Shown: positions 1 to 9,279, numbered from the stretch's first letter. The stretch: DNA of 43,038 nt from UBA11889 sp002313255 (GCA_913045265.1 CAJWQX010000031.1:1-43038), one strand, 5' to 3'. Numbers and translations: made by a program. The notes: generated by a model not told the origin, from the letters alone.

Positions 1-82
1 TGAAAACAAGTACCGCGATCAGGGCAACCAAACTTTCGCTAAATAACACGTCGATGAATCGTTTACGCGAAGGTTTTTCCAT
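1..82 (-). CDS. Start of an unrecognised membrane-anchored protein (partial)
   Basis: An open frame begins with ATG at 82 and runs off the left edge of the window. It reads MEKPSRKRFIDVLF followed by a hydrophobic run (SLVALIAVLVF), so the N-terminus is a short basic cytoplasmic tail leading into a membrane segment. It lies 27 nt downstream of the secreted hydrolase gene on the same strand and could be the next gene of that transcript. No clear Shine-Dalgarno precedes the ATG. Only 27 codons are visible, so no family can be assigned. Confidence 0.45.
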   Translation of the reverse strand, partial: MEKPSRKRFIDVLFSESLVALIAVLVF

Positions 83-109
83 GATCACGTAGTGTTGAAC
101 TGGCGACGA

Positions 110-1561
110 TTAACCGGCGGGCAACGTCTGAGCCCATTGGGTAACGCGGCTGCGCATGCCCGGTACATCATCGGCAAGAATTACTCCTTCTTCGACGCAC
201 CGGTCAACTTCACGTTCATACTTCTCGAGGAAGACGCTACGGTTCGGATATAACTTCGCGAGTTTTTCGGCATCGAAGTCTTGCGACAAGCCGTAGAGAA
301 ACGCGAAGCGATTGTTGCCGCCCCCTCCAAATCGGCCGGCGCCACGATGACGGGCGGTTGGGACAGCTAGGTCGGGTAATCGAATGCCGCCGACGGCGTT
401 GCCGTTGGTATCACGCTCGATAGTTTTTCGACCGGTTTGCACGTTGGTCATGGCAATACGGGGCATCCTTGGGGGCTCAACGTCAGAGACGATCCAATTG
501 CGGGTATGCCGTATGGCTGCTTGGTACGCGGGTTGGTAAGACATCCAATTGGGTCCTTCTGCGCCTCCGGAAGCCGCCATGGATCGGGGTACGGTGACGT
601 GCGAGGTGCCCGCGACTTCCCAAAGTCGAAAGGTTTTTGAATCAGGCTGTCTTGCGGGTAGATAGGCTTCTGCCTCGGTCTCGGAGTTGACGACAAAAAC
701 GGGGACATTGATATCCGTTCGAATCGGGGTGCGTTGACCCATACCCCTTCTGCTGCCTCCTTTGTCTGCTTCGAAAGGGATGGTGGAGGAAAAGTCGATA
801 TATGGGATGAACCCGTCGAATACATTTTCAAGGAGATGGACGCCGTTGATGTACGTGCGCAAACGACCAGCGGATTGTGATGCACCGGCCGCAATAAGAT
901 GAGTCACGTCGAGTCCACCCATCGGATCGATACCCGTTTTTGTTCGCGACGGCCCAACCGCGCGGCCCGCTTGGGTAAAGATGTCATAGGAATAGGCGTC
1001 GCCGGGGTGATTGAGTGATCCATATCGTTCTAGATCCCATTGTCGGAGTCCAGCGGCTTCGGGCCCGGGAAAGCCATTAACCCCGACGGCTTGAGCTGAA
1101 ACGCCAACCCACGCGTAGCCACGAAGATATTCATCATCGCCTACTGAACCGAGCTCATAGCCCGCCGTGACATTCTGCCAATGCACGATCACGGTGCCGT
1201 TGAAGTCGGAAGCCTCCAGTGGTCGGACGACGAGGATCCGCGTTCGGTACGCGGTTGATTCTTTTTCGCGCTCAGTTGTCCATCGGCCGTCCGGGGTAGA
1301 CGACGTGCCATCGGTAAATTTATATGCATTCGCGCCGCCGTCTAGGAAAAACTCCTCCATGACGTAATCGCGACTCGCAAGATCGATTTGCGGCGCTGAG
1401 AAGGGCCCGCCCTTGGTACCGTCGGTGACGGGACCGGACACGATCGCGGTCTCCGTACCCGCGGTTTCGATGGCTGAACACAGGGCCAGCCAAGTAAGAA
1501 AAGTGACGAACTTCGCCAGTGGGGGCGATGACCCTCGGGCCATTTTCTTAGTGTTGTTCAT
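110..1561 (-). CDS. Secreted alpha/beta hydrolase-domain protein (Abhydrolase_10-like)
   Basis: Predicted 483-residue exported hydrolase. The N-terminus has a basic stretch and a hydrophobic core (residues about 16-31), consistent with a Sec signal peptide, so it probably acts in the periplasm or outside the cell. A nucleophile-elbow-like motif, G226-A-S228-Q-S230, lies in the middle. A late histidine in VAGTSHVTV (about residue 320) is a plausible triad partner. The repeated short motifs (VIVHWQNVTAGYE, GLRQWDLERYGSL) match my knowledge of the poorly characterised 'alpha/beta hydrolase domain' family of 450-500 residues. The gene starts 6 nt after the MaoC-like gene, so the two are almost certainly cotranscribed. 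An ester or lactone substrate is inferred; none is shown. Confidence 0.8.
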   Translation of the reverse strand: MNNTKKMARGSSPPLAKFVTFLTWLALCSAIETAGTETAIVSGPVTDGTKGGPFSAPQIDLASRDYVMEEFFLDGGANAYKFTDGTSSTPDGRWTTEREKESTAYRTRILVVRPLEASDFNGTVIVHWQNVTAGYELGSVGDDEYLRGYAWVGVSAQAVGVNGFPGPEAAGLRQWDLERYGSLNHPGDAYSYDIFTQAGRAVGPSRTKTGIDPMGGLDVTHLIAAGASQSAGRLRTYINGVHLLENVFDGFIPYIDFSSTIPFEADKGGSRRGMGQRTPIRTDINVPVFVVNSETEAEAYLPARQPDSKTFRLWEVAGTSHVTVPRSMAASGGAEGPNWMSYQPAYQAAIRHTRNWIVSDVEPPRMPRIAMTNVQTGRKTIERDTNGNAVGGIRLPDLAVPTARHRGAGRFGGGGNNRFAFLYGLSQDFDAEKLAKLYPNRSVFLEKYEREVDRCVEEGVILADDVPGMRSRVTQWAQTLPAG

Positions 1562-1567
1562 TACATC

Positions 1568-2656
1568 CTAGTCCTTCGTAGGTAAGGTCACGGTGGCCGT
1601 TCCAAATGCAGTGACCAGACCTGACTGATTTTGGTTTTCTATTAGCAGTTCGACCCGATGCTCATCGTTCTCGACATAGGTTTTGGAGACCTTTCCGTAA
1701 ACGGTGTTGGTATCACCGACGACGTTAGGGTGGCGAATGGAGGCGTCGAGTTTCTTGAGCGTGCCGGCGTCGCCCATCCAATCGGTCACGATTTGGCTAA
1801 GCCAGCAAACGCGCTGTGGACCAAAGTCGAATTGGCCCGGCATATTTCGGCGCTTTCGCGCGTGCTCCGCGTCGAATCGGCCACCGCCGCCGAGATCTCC
1901 GGAGCCTTCGGCTTCTAATGCGGCTCGTGGGCTTCGACCTGTACCGAGTACTCCATGGGTAAAAAGGAAGAGTTCGGTGACGGTGTACGTTCCCTTCTTC
2001 AGGGAAGGAATATCGTCGCCCTCGACGACGTCTTCCCAATATCGGGGTTCGGCTCCACGGCGGTCACGTTCGTAAACCAGTGGGTCGGCGGCTTCGTGTT
2101 GAATCTTTTCACTTTCTTTTGGCTCACGATCGTATTCAAGGGTCGAGCCAGTATTTTGATAGCGGGCCATCAGCGTTTTGACGGTGGTCACGACTTCCTG
2201 ACGTTGATTCGAATAGGTAACCAAGCCCGTATTGAAAGCGATTGCGCCGATTCGTTTGCTTTCTTTCCGCATGGTCGGGCCGACTTGTTCTTGAGCGGTG
2301 ATTCGATCACCAAGCCAAATCGGCCGATGAAATTCGATTTCCGCACCGGCGTAATTCACGGGAAGGTACGCGGTAGACACCCGCGCTCGATCGATGGCCC
2401 CAGTTTCGCCCGCAATTACACCAAGGCTCACCCCGTAGATGAAGGGGGGAGGAGCGGTAATCATTTGATATCGCGATTTGGCCGCGTGATCAGGGTCTCG
2501 CCAGAGCGGATTGTAGTCGCCAACGCCGTCACCGAATCGACGAATGTTGTCGAGGCTCGCTTGTTTTGTTGGGCGGTACGGCAGAAGGTCGCCGACGCCC
2601 TTTTTGTATTCCTCCTCGAACGCTTCAATCGTCTGAATTAGATTATCGGAGGCCAT
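1568..2656 (-). CDS. Double hot-dog MaoC-like acyl dehydratase
   Basis: Predicted 362-residue protein with two hot-dog halves. The N-terminal half (about 20-160) resembles the FAS1-type dehydratase region, with IRRFGDGVGDYNPLWRD and APPPFIYGV. The C-terminal half (about 205-360) contains FDFGPQRVCWLSQIVTDW and ASIRHPNVVGDTN, typical of MaoC-like enoyl hydratases. The family hydrates or dehydrates acyl-CoA or related thioesters; the true substrate here is unknown. It is followed after 6 nt by a secreted hydrolase gene on the same strand, and preceded by the export operon at a gap of 88 nt. It could be part of a degradation route that the hydrolase feeds, but that link is inferred only from position. 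Confidence 0.8.
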   Translation of the reverse strand: MASDNLIQTIEAFEEEYKKGVGDLLPYRPTKQASLDNIRRFGDGVGDYNPLWRDPDHAAKSRYQMITAPPPFIYGVSLGVIAGETGAIDRARVSTAYLPVNYAGAEIEFHRPIWLGDRITAQEQVGPTMRKESKRIGAIAFNTGLVTYSNQRQEVVTTVKTLMARYQNTGSTLEYDREPKESEKIQHEAADPLVYERDRRGAEPRYWEDVVEGDDIPSLKKGTYTVTELFLFTHGVLGTGRSPRAALEAEGSGDLGGGGRFDAEHARKRRNMPGQFDFGPQRVCWLSQIVTDWMGDAGTLKKLDASIRHPNVVGDTNTVYGKVSKTYVENDEHRVELLIENQNQSGLVTAFGTATVTLPTKD

Positions 2657-2744
2657 GCCGTAGATCCCTCGGGCTCGTGCAGACTCGGAAGCTTACTCGA
2701 TCGAAAGTGCTGAGGTCTTTAGGGAGAACGTGGATCGGCTCGAA

Positions 2745-3962
2745 TCAGTCGTGACGGAGGGCTTCGATGGGGTCCAGCTTTGATGCAAGGTAAGCGGGCC
2801 ATACCCCCGCGGAAAAACCGACGGATACACTGACTGCCACTGCGATAAGGACCGTTTGCATCTCGACGATCAAAGGCATACCAAATTGGGACGAGATGGC
2901 CTCACTTCCAAGCCATCCGAGGACAATGCCAAACAAGCCGCCCAATGCACCCAACGTAATCGCTTCCACAATGAACTGGGTAAGGATATTTCCACGCGTG
3001 GCACCGAGCGCTTTGCGAACCCCGATCTCTCGGGTTCGCTCGGTTACGGAGACGAGCATGATGCTTAGGATTCCGATGGCTCCGATAAGTAGGCTAATCG
3101 CCAGGATACCGATGACGTAAGTCGACAAGGTCCTCGTGATTGATTGCATCATGTCGGTAAATACGCTCCGATTCATGATCTGAAAGTCATTTGGGTCACC
3201 CGGGCGGATTTTGTGCTCGCGCCGCAGCACGCGCTCGATGTCGACCATGGCCATATCGATTCCGATATTTTCTTTAACTTCGGCGGAGAGAGATCCCAGT
3301 CGATCTGAACCGAACACACGAAATCGAGCCGTTGTCAGGGGTATGTATATTGCGTCGTCGACACTCGGACCGTAGCCGCCTGATCCGACCTCGGCGAAGA
3401 CACCTACCACTTTGAAGATGATCCGACCAATCGAAATATCTCGCCCTAGGAGACTGGTCGGAGCGAATTCAAAACTAGAAGGGATACTGTATCCGAGCAC
3501 CGCCACGCGCCTGCGCGCGGCGAGGTCAGACTGCGTGATCATGCGTCCATGGGTCAGTTCGCGGTTGTTGACGACCAAGTAATTGGGCGTCGTACCCGTG
3601 ATCGTTCCGTGGATGTTCTTGTTGCCGAATTTGACTTGACGACTGCTTCGCAATTCAGGAACGACGGCCGAAAGGAATTGACTGTCACGGCGCAACGCGT
3701 CGTAATCGTCGATGGTGAGTGAGACCCGGTTTGACGATGCGACGCGACCGTGGCCAAAGGATTGGCCGGGGTAAATTGAAAGAACGTTCGCGCCAAGCGT
3801 GCTCATTTGTTCTTGCACGGCGGCTTGCGTGCCCGAACCGAAGGCTGCACCGATGATTACGCAACCAACCCCGATCACAATCATCAAAATCGTTAACGCT
3901 GAGCGAAGTGCGTTACCACGAATTGCGTTCAATGCGATACGAATGGATTCGAGGAGCGACAT
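2745..3962 (-). CDS. MacB-type ABC transporter permease (FtsX fold)
   Basis: This is the 405-residue permease of a MacAB-like exporter. There is one N-terminal membrane segment (about 20-45, LTILMIVIGVGCVIIGAAFG), then a periplasmic MacB core domain of about 230 residues. Three C-terminal membrane segments follow (about 280-305, 330-355, 365-390), including RTREIGVRKALGATRGNI, a hallmark of the FtsX/MacB family. It lacks the fused ATPase of E. coli MacB; the ATPase is encoded separately upstream. The gene begins 5 nt after the adaptor stop, so ATPase, adaptor and permease form one operon. The complex is expected to export a compound or lipoprotein across the periplasm with an outer-membrane partner not present here. 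Confidence 0.9.
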   Translation of the reverse strand: MSLLESIRIALNAIRGNALRSALTILMIVIGVGCVIIGAAFGSGTQAAVQEQMSTLGANVLSIYPGQSFGHGRVASSNRVSLTIDDYDALRRDSQFLSAVVPELRSSRQVKFGNKNIHGTITGTTPNYLVVNNRELTHGRMITQSDLAARRRVAVLGYSIPSSFEFAPTSLLGRDISIGRIIFKVVGVFAEVGSGGYGPSVDDAIYIPLTTARFRVFGSDRLGSLSAEVKENIGIDMAMVDIERVLRREHKIRPGDPNDFQIMNRSVFTDMMQSITRTLSTYVIGILAISLLIGAIGILSIMLVSVTERTREIGVRKALGATRGNILTQFIVEAITLGALGGLFGIVLGWLGSEAISSQFGMPLIVEMQTVLIAVAVSVSVGFSAGVWPAYLASKLDPIEALRHD

Positions 3963-3967
3963 GGCGT

Positions 3968-5548
3968 TTAGCCGCGCCGGCCACGGCTACCGCCGAGGCC
4001 AGGTATGGGGCTCATTCTGCTCGCTCGGTTCTGCCAGGTTTCGTTCGCTTGGACGAGGGATTGACTAGGGAGAATAAGGACCTTTTCGCCTTGGTTAAGA
4101 CCCGCGACAACTTCGGAGTAATCCATATCCGTGATGCCCGTTCGAACGTGCACGGCGACCGCCTCGCCGTTGCGAATCACAAAGACGATATAGTCGCCAC
4201 CGAACTGCTGATCGACGGACGACACGACCCGTTTGGGACGTTGCCCGCCGGGTCCTCTAGAACCATTTGCTGGGCGTCCACCTGAGGCGCCTGGACCGCC
4301 ACCGCCCGGGCGTCCTCGGCCAGCACCGGAGCCCGCGATTTTCTGCATTAGTTCACGGTTCTTACGCATAAACGCGACGTCTTCTTCGCTGGGTCGTTTA
4401 CCGGTTCGCATTTTGGTCATGATCGCGTTCAGGCGTTCTTCGTCGGAGATATCACTTTTAATGACATCGGCATCGGTTTCACCGGTCGACGCGGGAGAAC
4501 CGTTATCTCGAGCCGCACTCGTTTTCCGTGGTTTCGGCGACGCAGCTAACATCCTGTCGACGTCCTCGATGGTGTAACCAAGCACGCTGGCACCTGAATA
4601 GACATCGCCCTGAGTACGTAGCGCTGCGTTAGGAATCGCTAGCACTTGGTTTCGATTGGCGACCATGACCTCTACATCCGCATTCATCCCGGGTCGTAGA
4701 AGTCCTTCGCGATTTTCAAGATCGATCAATACTGGGAACATGGTGACGTTTTGGATCGTCGTCGCCTGTGGTTCAACTTTGATGACCACGCCTTGAAAAG
4801 GACGGTTAGCGTAGGCGGCCACGTTAACGGTCGCAGAAACACCTGGTTTCATTTTGCCGATATCGATTTCGTTCACCAGCATCCGTATTTGGACACGCGA
4901 AAGATCCGCCATTTTGAGGAGGAGGGTACCGCCACTACTGTTACCCATGGGTGACGAAATAACCGTACCTTTTTCGACCGCGCGTTCGATAACGGTCCCG
5001 GTAATGGGCGCATTAACGTCGCAATCACCGAGTTGAATCACGGCGTTCTCGACGGTAATTTCGCGCTGTACGACTTCGGATTGCGCCGTGGCGTGGTCCA
5101 AAGTCGATTTTTCCCAGTCGGCCTGGGACACGGATTTCCGTACATAGAGCGAATTGATCCGCTCAAGTTGTGAACGAGAGTTCGCGAGCTTTGCTCTAGC
5201 AACGGTGAGGCTTGCTTCAGCCTGCTTGAGGGTATTCTTGAGAACGCGCTGATCGATTTGTGCAAGTAACGTGCCGGTTTCAACAACGTCACCAGTGTCC
5301 ACGTTCATTTCGAGAATCTCGCCGGATGCTTTGGATTTGACTTCGACCGTTGTGACGGGTTCGACTTCGCCGGCTGCTTCGACCGCCACTCGAATATTCC
5401 GGGGCGCAACGGCGACTTGCTGGTAATCGCTGTAAGGAAGATTGGCGTTTTCTAGAGAAGCAATCTTGTCGTCTGCCAAATACGACTCGAGGTAATCGCA
5501 ACTCGCCAGTAAACCAACAGAAATAACCAGAAGGATTCGAGTGGCCAT
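3968..5548 (-). CDS. MacA/HlyD-type periplasmic adaptor lipoprotein with a long insert
   Basis: Predicted 526-residue membrane-fusion adaptor. The signal peptide ends in a lipobox (LLAS-C17), so it is likely a lipoprotein facing the periplasm. Lipoyl/barrel-sandwich halves flank a coiled-coil hairpin (about 100-170, rich in Leu, Ala and Lys), and a beta-barrel follows (about 215-300, ending in QVLAIPNAALRTQG). Unlike standard MacA (about 370 residues), about 130 residues are inserted at roughly 315-450. They comprise an acidic/basic helical part and a Gly-Pro-Arg-rich part (406-440) before the membrane-proximal domain resumes (GDYIVFVIRNGEAVAV). The C-terminus is also Gly/Arg rich. Its start overlaps the ATPase stop (TAATG), which suggests translational coupling. 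Confidence 0.88.
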   Translation of the reverse strand: MATRILLVISVGLLASCDYLESYLADDKIASLENANLPYSDYQQVAVAPRNIRVAVEAAGEVEPVTTVEVKSKASGEILEMNVDTGDVVETGTLLAQIDQRVLKNTLKQAEASLTVARAKLANSRSQLERINSLYVRKSVSQADWEKSTLDHATAQSEVVQREITVENAVIQLGDCDVNAPITGTVIERAVEKGTVISSPMGNSSGGTLLLKMADLSRVQIRMLVNEIDIGKMKPGVSATVNVAAYANRPFQGVVIKVEPQATTIQNVTMFPVLIDLENREGLLRPGMNADVEVMVANRNQVLAIPNAALRTQGDVYSGASVLGYTIEDVDRMLAASPKPRKTSAARDNGSPASTGETDADVIKSDISDEERLNAIMTKMRTGKRPSEEDVAFMRKNRELMQKIAGSGAGRGRPGGGGPGASGGRPANGSRGPGGQRPKRVVSSVDQQFGGDYIVFVIRNGEAVAVHVRTGITDMDYSEVVAGLNQGEKVLILPSQSLVQANETWQNRASRMSPIPGLGGSRGRRG

Positions 5549-6282
5549 TAGCTGTTCTCCAGAAGGTAGTCTTCGGTCACTTCACCGTCCCGCAGATGGA
5601 TGTGTCGCTTGGCACGTACCGCGATTCCGGGTTCGTGGGTGACCAAAATGATCGTCTGTCCGGCACTATAGAGTTCTTCAAACAAAGCCATAATGTCTTC
5701 GCCGGTACGTGAATCGAGATTGCCCGTCGGTTCATCGGCAAGCAGGATCGCTGGGTCATTAACGAGGGCCCGGGCTACGGCCACGCGCTGACGTTGCCCC
5801 CCCGATAGTTCACTTGGCTTATGAAACGTGCGGTCATCAAGCCCCACGCGTTCCAAGGCTTGTCGGGCTCGATTACGCCGTTCACGTCGACCGACGCCGC
5901 CGTATAGTAGTGGCGTTTCAACGTTTTGCAAGGCGTTCGATTTTGACAACAAATTAAAGGTCTGAAATACGAACCCGATCATGCGATTGCGCACCCGAGC
6001 CAGAGCCTTGTCGTTGAGCTTGGATACGTTTTGGCCGTCGAGCCAATATTCCCCGGCAGACGGACGGTCCAAGCAGCCTATGATGTTCATCAAGGTTGAC
6101 TTACCAGAACCCGAAGGGCCCATTATGGCGACGTACTCGTTGGCGTCTATCCTGCAATCAACACCGTTGAGGGCGCGAATGGTTTCGGAACCCATGCGGT
6201 AATTCTTATGAATTGTCTGGAGGTCGATCACCCGCCCGGAGGGCGGCGAATCGCGACTTGCACTTCGATTGGGCGTCGCCAT
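5548..6282 (-). CDS. ABC transporter ATP-binding protein (MacB/LolD class)
   Basis: This is a 244-residue ABC ATPase. It has the Walker A motif GPSGSGKS (55-62), the Q-loop FQTFNLL, the signature LSGGQ (159-163), Walker B ILLADE (179-184) followed by PTGNLD, and the switch histidine in VTHE. The whole pattern, including NIIGCLDRPSAGEY, is that of the MacB/LolD group that powers FtsX-type permeases. It is the first gene of the operon; its stop overlaps the adaptor start. The first 16 residues (Ser/Arg/Pro rich) are not part of the family core, so a slightly later start is possible. The promoter should lie in 6283-6510, shared with the divergent oxygenase gene. Confidence 0.93.
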   Translation of the reverse strand: MATPNRSASRDSPPSGRVIDLQTIHKNYRMGSETIRALNGVDCRIDANEYVAIMGPSGSGKSTLMNIIGCLDRPSAGEYWLDGQNVSKLNDKALARVRNRMIGFVFQTFNLLSKSNALQNVETPLLYGGVGRRERRNRARQALERVGLDDRTFHKPSELSGGQRQRVAVARALVNDPAILLADEPTGNLDSRTGEDIMALFEELYSAGQTIILVTHEPGIAVRAKRHIHLRDGEVTEDYLLENS

Positions 6283-6510
6283 AGGCGTCTTACGACTAAT
6301 ACGAGTTGGTTTTTACGAACCCTGTAGTCTAATCTGTCTTAGCTGAAACCTCTTCTCTTCCTTTACATTCGCGTACTTATTGGCTACCGAGCCGATTTTT
6401 TTGCCAGTTATACTGTTTCCGCCGCGCGTTTATTGTTCGGAACCATCTTCTTTTTGACGTGTCTCGAACGCGGCGGTAGTTTGATCGGGTCAAATTGGTC
6501 GAGAGGATCG

Positions 6511-7458
6511 ATGAGTAAGCGCCAAGCGAAACAAAACAAGGACGCGGAGGAGAAAGCTCCGTTTGCCGTGAGTAGCAGCGATTTGCAGAAAGCTCGACAA
6601 AAACTCGTCGCCGAGCTCGGCCTCGAAAAATACGTTTTGGATCTGGACCTCAACGGATATGCCGTGGTGCCGCCCGAGGTTACGGGTGTAACCCCCGCTA
6701 ATCTTGACCGGCTCACCGAAGTGCTTTTGGCCAAGTCAGAAGAGCTGGTGGGTTGCGGGTTTACGGTTGCGGAGGGCCCCTCGTCCGAACTCGATTTCGG
6801 CGACTATCGCGGCACGTTGGAACTGCAGTCGGGAGCAAAACCAAGTCAGTTTCAATTGATGCAGTTGTGTACCTTTGACCGCGCGTTTCGTGATCTTGCA
6901 GTCAATCCGGTCGCGACCGCGCTCATGCGCTACATGATCGGTCCTTATACCACCCGCTTTAGCTCGCACAATTGTTTCGTAAAATGGAAAGGCGATGGGT
7001 ACGGCGAGTCACTCGGTCTGCATTGCGACCAAGGTGGCGTGCCTCAACCTTGGGGACGTGTAGCGCTCAACGCCAATTGCAATTGGTGCTTGACGGAATA
7101 CACGTTGGCGGATGGTGCGTTCGCCTGCGTCGCGGGTTCACATCACCGCAACTCTCAGCCGGTGATCCCGCAAGCGATTCAGGAAGCGATTCCGGTTGAG
7201 TGCCCGCGTGGATCGTTGATCGCCTTTCATGGGCAGTTGTGGCATGGCGCGTATCCGAAGAGCACCCCGGGTCTTAGACTAACCATTGCCAATTACTACC
7301 GGCATGCAGCGATCCAGCCACAGGACGACATTCCCAATCACTTTCCGCAAGCATTGGCCGATGACTGTGATAATCCGAAACTATTCAAGCGACTGGCGGG
7401 GTTTGGCAATCCATATCAAACACAAGTACTGCCAGTACCGAAATCAGTGTCGTCTTAG
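6511..7458 (+). CDS. Phytanoyl-CoA dioxygenase (PhyH) family protein
   Basis: Predicted 315-residue Fe(II)/2-oxoglutarate-dependent oxygenase. The metal triad is visible as H171-C-D173 (LGLHCDQGG) and H245 (GQLWHGAYP); R256 in GLRLTIANYY is the expected 2-oxoglutarate anchor. I chose the ATG at 6511 because GAGAGG lies just upstream and MSKRQAKQNK is a normal soluble start; an in-frame ATG 26 codons earlier has no ribosome site. Family members hydroxylate diverse small molecules, so the substrate is open. It stands alone on the plus strand, divergent from the export operon, and is followed by a membrane protein gene after 71 nt. Confidence 0.88.
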   Translation: MSKRQAKQNKDAEEKAPFAVSSSDLQKARQKLVAELGLEKYVLDLDLNGYAVVPPEVTGVTPANLDRLTEVLLAKSEELVGCGFTVAEGPSSELDFGDYRGTLELQSGAKPSQFQLMQLCTFDRAFRDLAVNPVATALMRYMIGPYTTRFSSHNCFVKWKGDGYGESLGLHCDQGGVPQPWGRVALNANCNWCLTEYTLADGAFACVAGSHHRNSQPVIPQAIQEAIPVECPRGSLIAFHGQLWHGAYPKSTPGLRLTIANYYRHAAIQPQDDIPNHFPQALADDCDNPKLFKRLAGFGNPYQTQVLPVPKSVSS

Positions 7459-7529
7459 TTGGACGGCACGGGTTGTCAGTGGAGGCGGATTGGGTCGAGC
7501 GTCCAGGCTAAAGCGGTAGTGGCGCAAGC

Positions 7530-8156
7530 GTGAACGGTTCGCCGGACGACGTCCTGAAAGTCGCGTTTCGGCAGGCGTATACGGTATGTCGTGACAAACC
7601 GTTCCTGATCTTTACCAATACGGTGCTTTTTTTGGTGGCTGTAATCATTTGCGTGGTTACCGTGGTCGGCTTATTTGTCATGCCGGCAATCGTGGGTGGG
7701 TACGTTGAATCGATGTTGCGGGCGTTGCGTGGCCAAGATCAGGCGATCGGACACTTCATTAGAGCGGGTTTCGCCGATGGACGCTGGCGGCAACTGCTGG
7801 GCATAGGGGTCCTGTACTCAATTGGAACCGTATGCGGCTTCATTTTACTCGTGATTCCAGGGTTCTATCTGAGCATCGTTTGGATGTTTGTTTGGATCTA
7901 TGCAGTCGATAAAAAGACAGGCGTGATTGAGTCGTTTTCTTTGTCGCGAAAGCTTGTACATACCGATTCAAATTTTTCGCTCGTCACGTTGGTGATGATT
8001 TTCTCCCTGATCGTGTCTCTCGCAGTTGCAAGAATTAGGCCTCTCACGTTGCTCTGGGCGTTTCTCGCAACACCCTACTTCACGCTGCTGACCTGTTCGC
8101 TTTACGAACAGTTTTTGGCATCGCCTACCCGACTTATCGGCAGATCCTCGAACTGA
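7530..8156 (+). CDS. Unrecognised multi-pass membrane protein
   Basis: This 208-residue protein starts at GTG. It has strongly hydrophobic segments at about 25-55, 85-115 and 150-190, giving roughly four to six membrane passes, with a conserved-looking GFILLVIPGFYLSIVW stretch. The arrangement resembles the loosely defined families of bacterial integral membrane proteins around DUF975/YciC, but no diagnostic motif is present and no function should be assumed. The gene has its own spacing on both sides (71 nt and 53 nt) and is convergent with the split-barrel gene at 8210. The short gap 8157-8209 holds TCGCGATTAATTTTTTCGCG, a weak inverted repeat that might help termination. Confidence 0.7.
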   Translation: MNGSPDDVLKVAFRQAYTVCRDKPFLIFTNTVLFLVAVIICVVTVVGLFVMPAIVGGYVESMLRALRGQDQAIGHFIRAGFADGRWRQLLGIGVLYSIGTVCGFILLVIPGFYLSIVWMFVWIYAVDKKTGVIESFSLSRKLVHTDSNFSLVTLVMIFSLIVSLAVARIRPLTLLWAFLATPYFTLLTCSLYEQFLASPTRLIGRSSN

Positions 8157-8209
8157 GTTTGGTGTGAGGTATCGCGATTAATTTTTTCGCGGGACGATTC
8201 GGCTTTCGT

Positions 8210-8695
8210 TCAACGCCATGGGAGAGACTCTCCATACCCGTGTTGTAGCTTTGACCCGTCGTTACCGGCATCGAGGTGTACGGGCGGTGTGTAAAAGGTC
8301 GCTTCGGGGGTCACCCGAACGACCAGTCGATCTTCCCTTTTTGCCATTGCTTCGACCATTGGCTTTGCCGTTTCTGGAACGGGCCGACCCGACATAATTT
8401 GACCGACTTTCATCATCACCGTACACGTTTGCTCCAAATTGCTCTCAAGCGTTGCTTGCCCGTAAACAACGAGGTAGGTCAGGGGCCACTTGAGATCGAG
8501 GATACAGAGAGAAACTCGTCCGGTTCGGTCGACGGCCTTTGCTTTCGCGCGACCTGCCATGGTCGAAATTAGGATGTCGTCGCCGTCCAAGACGTAATAC
8601 ACCACGGACATGGATGGTGCGGCCTTGATCCGTTCGTAGCCGAAGATACAGGTGTGATTGTCTCCGACAAAGGCGCGTCCTTCGCTGATGTCCAT
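8210..8695 (-). CDS. Pyridoxamine 5'-phosphate oxidase-like flavin split-barrel protein
   Basis: This 161-residue protein matches the split beta-barrel fold of PNPOx-like and F420-dependent 'TIGR03618-type' proteins. Family-type features are MSVVYYVLDGDDILISTMAGRAKAK (about 29-53) and GRVSLCILD (59-67), followed by TYLVVYGQATL and a C-terminal RVTPEATFYTP. Such proteins bind FMN, F420 or haem breakdown products and reduce or sequester small substrates; the cofactor cannot be told from this sequence alone. The ATG at 8695 is preceded by a strong GGGAGGAAG ribosome site. It is divergent from a small hypothetical gene and convergent with a membrane-protein gene, so it is probably monocistronic. 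Confidence 0.82.
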   Translation of the reverse strand: MDISEGRAFVGDNHTCIFGYERIKAAPSMSVVYYVLDGDDILISTMAGRAKAKAVDRTGRVSLCILDLKWPLTYLVVYGQATLESNLEQTCTVMMKVGQIMSGRPVPETAKPMVEAMAKREDRLVVRVTPEATFYTPPVHLDAGNDGSKLQHGYGESLPWR

Positions 8696-8855
8696 GGCTT
8701 CTTCCTCCCTAACGAGACTCGTACGCTACATAGTGACACGTAGTGCACGTACGGCCGCCTATGGTTGGTCCGCGCGTCTCGCTGTATGCCATTATGGATT
8801 GATGGGGTTCGGGACTGTCGGCGTGTGTCGATTTGAGATGGAAGTTGGATCGTTG

Positions 8856-9218
8856 ATGAAGTCGATTCTCGCCATGTTCGGAGCGGGTACGGCAAAACGT
8901 TATGTGACACTGCATCGAAACGCCGTCGAAATTCGGATGGGATGGCTGGCTAGTCACTCGATTCCATTAAACGCAATCGCCAGGGTCGAATTAACTCGCT
9001 GGCCCCTCTGGGCTGGCCTTGGGCCTGGTCGGCTAGGACCGAACAAAACCTTGGGTATCGTGAGCTCGACGCGTGGCACGGTGCTGATCGCGTTTCGGGA
9101 ACCGTTCGAATTTAAGTTGCCGTTTCGGTTGCGACGCAACGGCGTGGTAGTCGCTCTTCAAGACCCGAATAAATTTATTACAGAGTTCGATGCACTAATT
9201 CAAATGGATCGCCCATGA
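8856..9218 (+). CDS. Small PH-like (bacterial Pleckstrin-homology-type) hypothetical protein
   Basis: Predicted 120-residue protein. The alternating hydrophobic pattern (KRYVTLHRNAVEIRMGWL, then IPLNAIARVEL, then GTVLIAFREP) resembles a bacterial PH-like beta-sandwich domain, but this is a fold impression rather than a motif match. The open frame extends upstream to 8658, which would overlap the divergent gene, so an internal start is needed. I prefer ATG 8856 (GGAAG lies about 11 nt upstream), with ATG 8838 as the alternative. No signal peptide or membrane segment is seen. Function unknown. Confidence 0.6.
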   Translation: MKSILAMFGAGTAKRYVTLHRNAVEIRMGWLASHSIPLNAIARVELTRWPLWAGLGPGRLGPNKTLGIVSSTRGTVLIAFREPFEFKLPFRLRRNGVVVALQDPNKFITEFDALIQMDRP

Positions 9219-9279
9219 CGCATCGACATCAATTTCTTAAATATCGTCTCCGCCGTACTCGGGAGCCGACGTCTCTGTC

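Noticed and set aside
1955..2641. 228-codon open frame on the plus strand
   Set aside because: It is antisense to the MaoC-like dehydratase gene, which has clear family motifs, and has no ribosome site.
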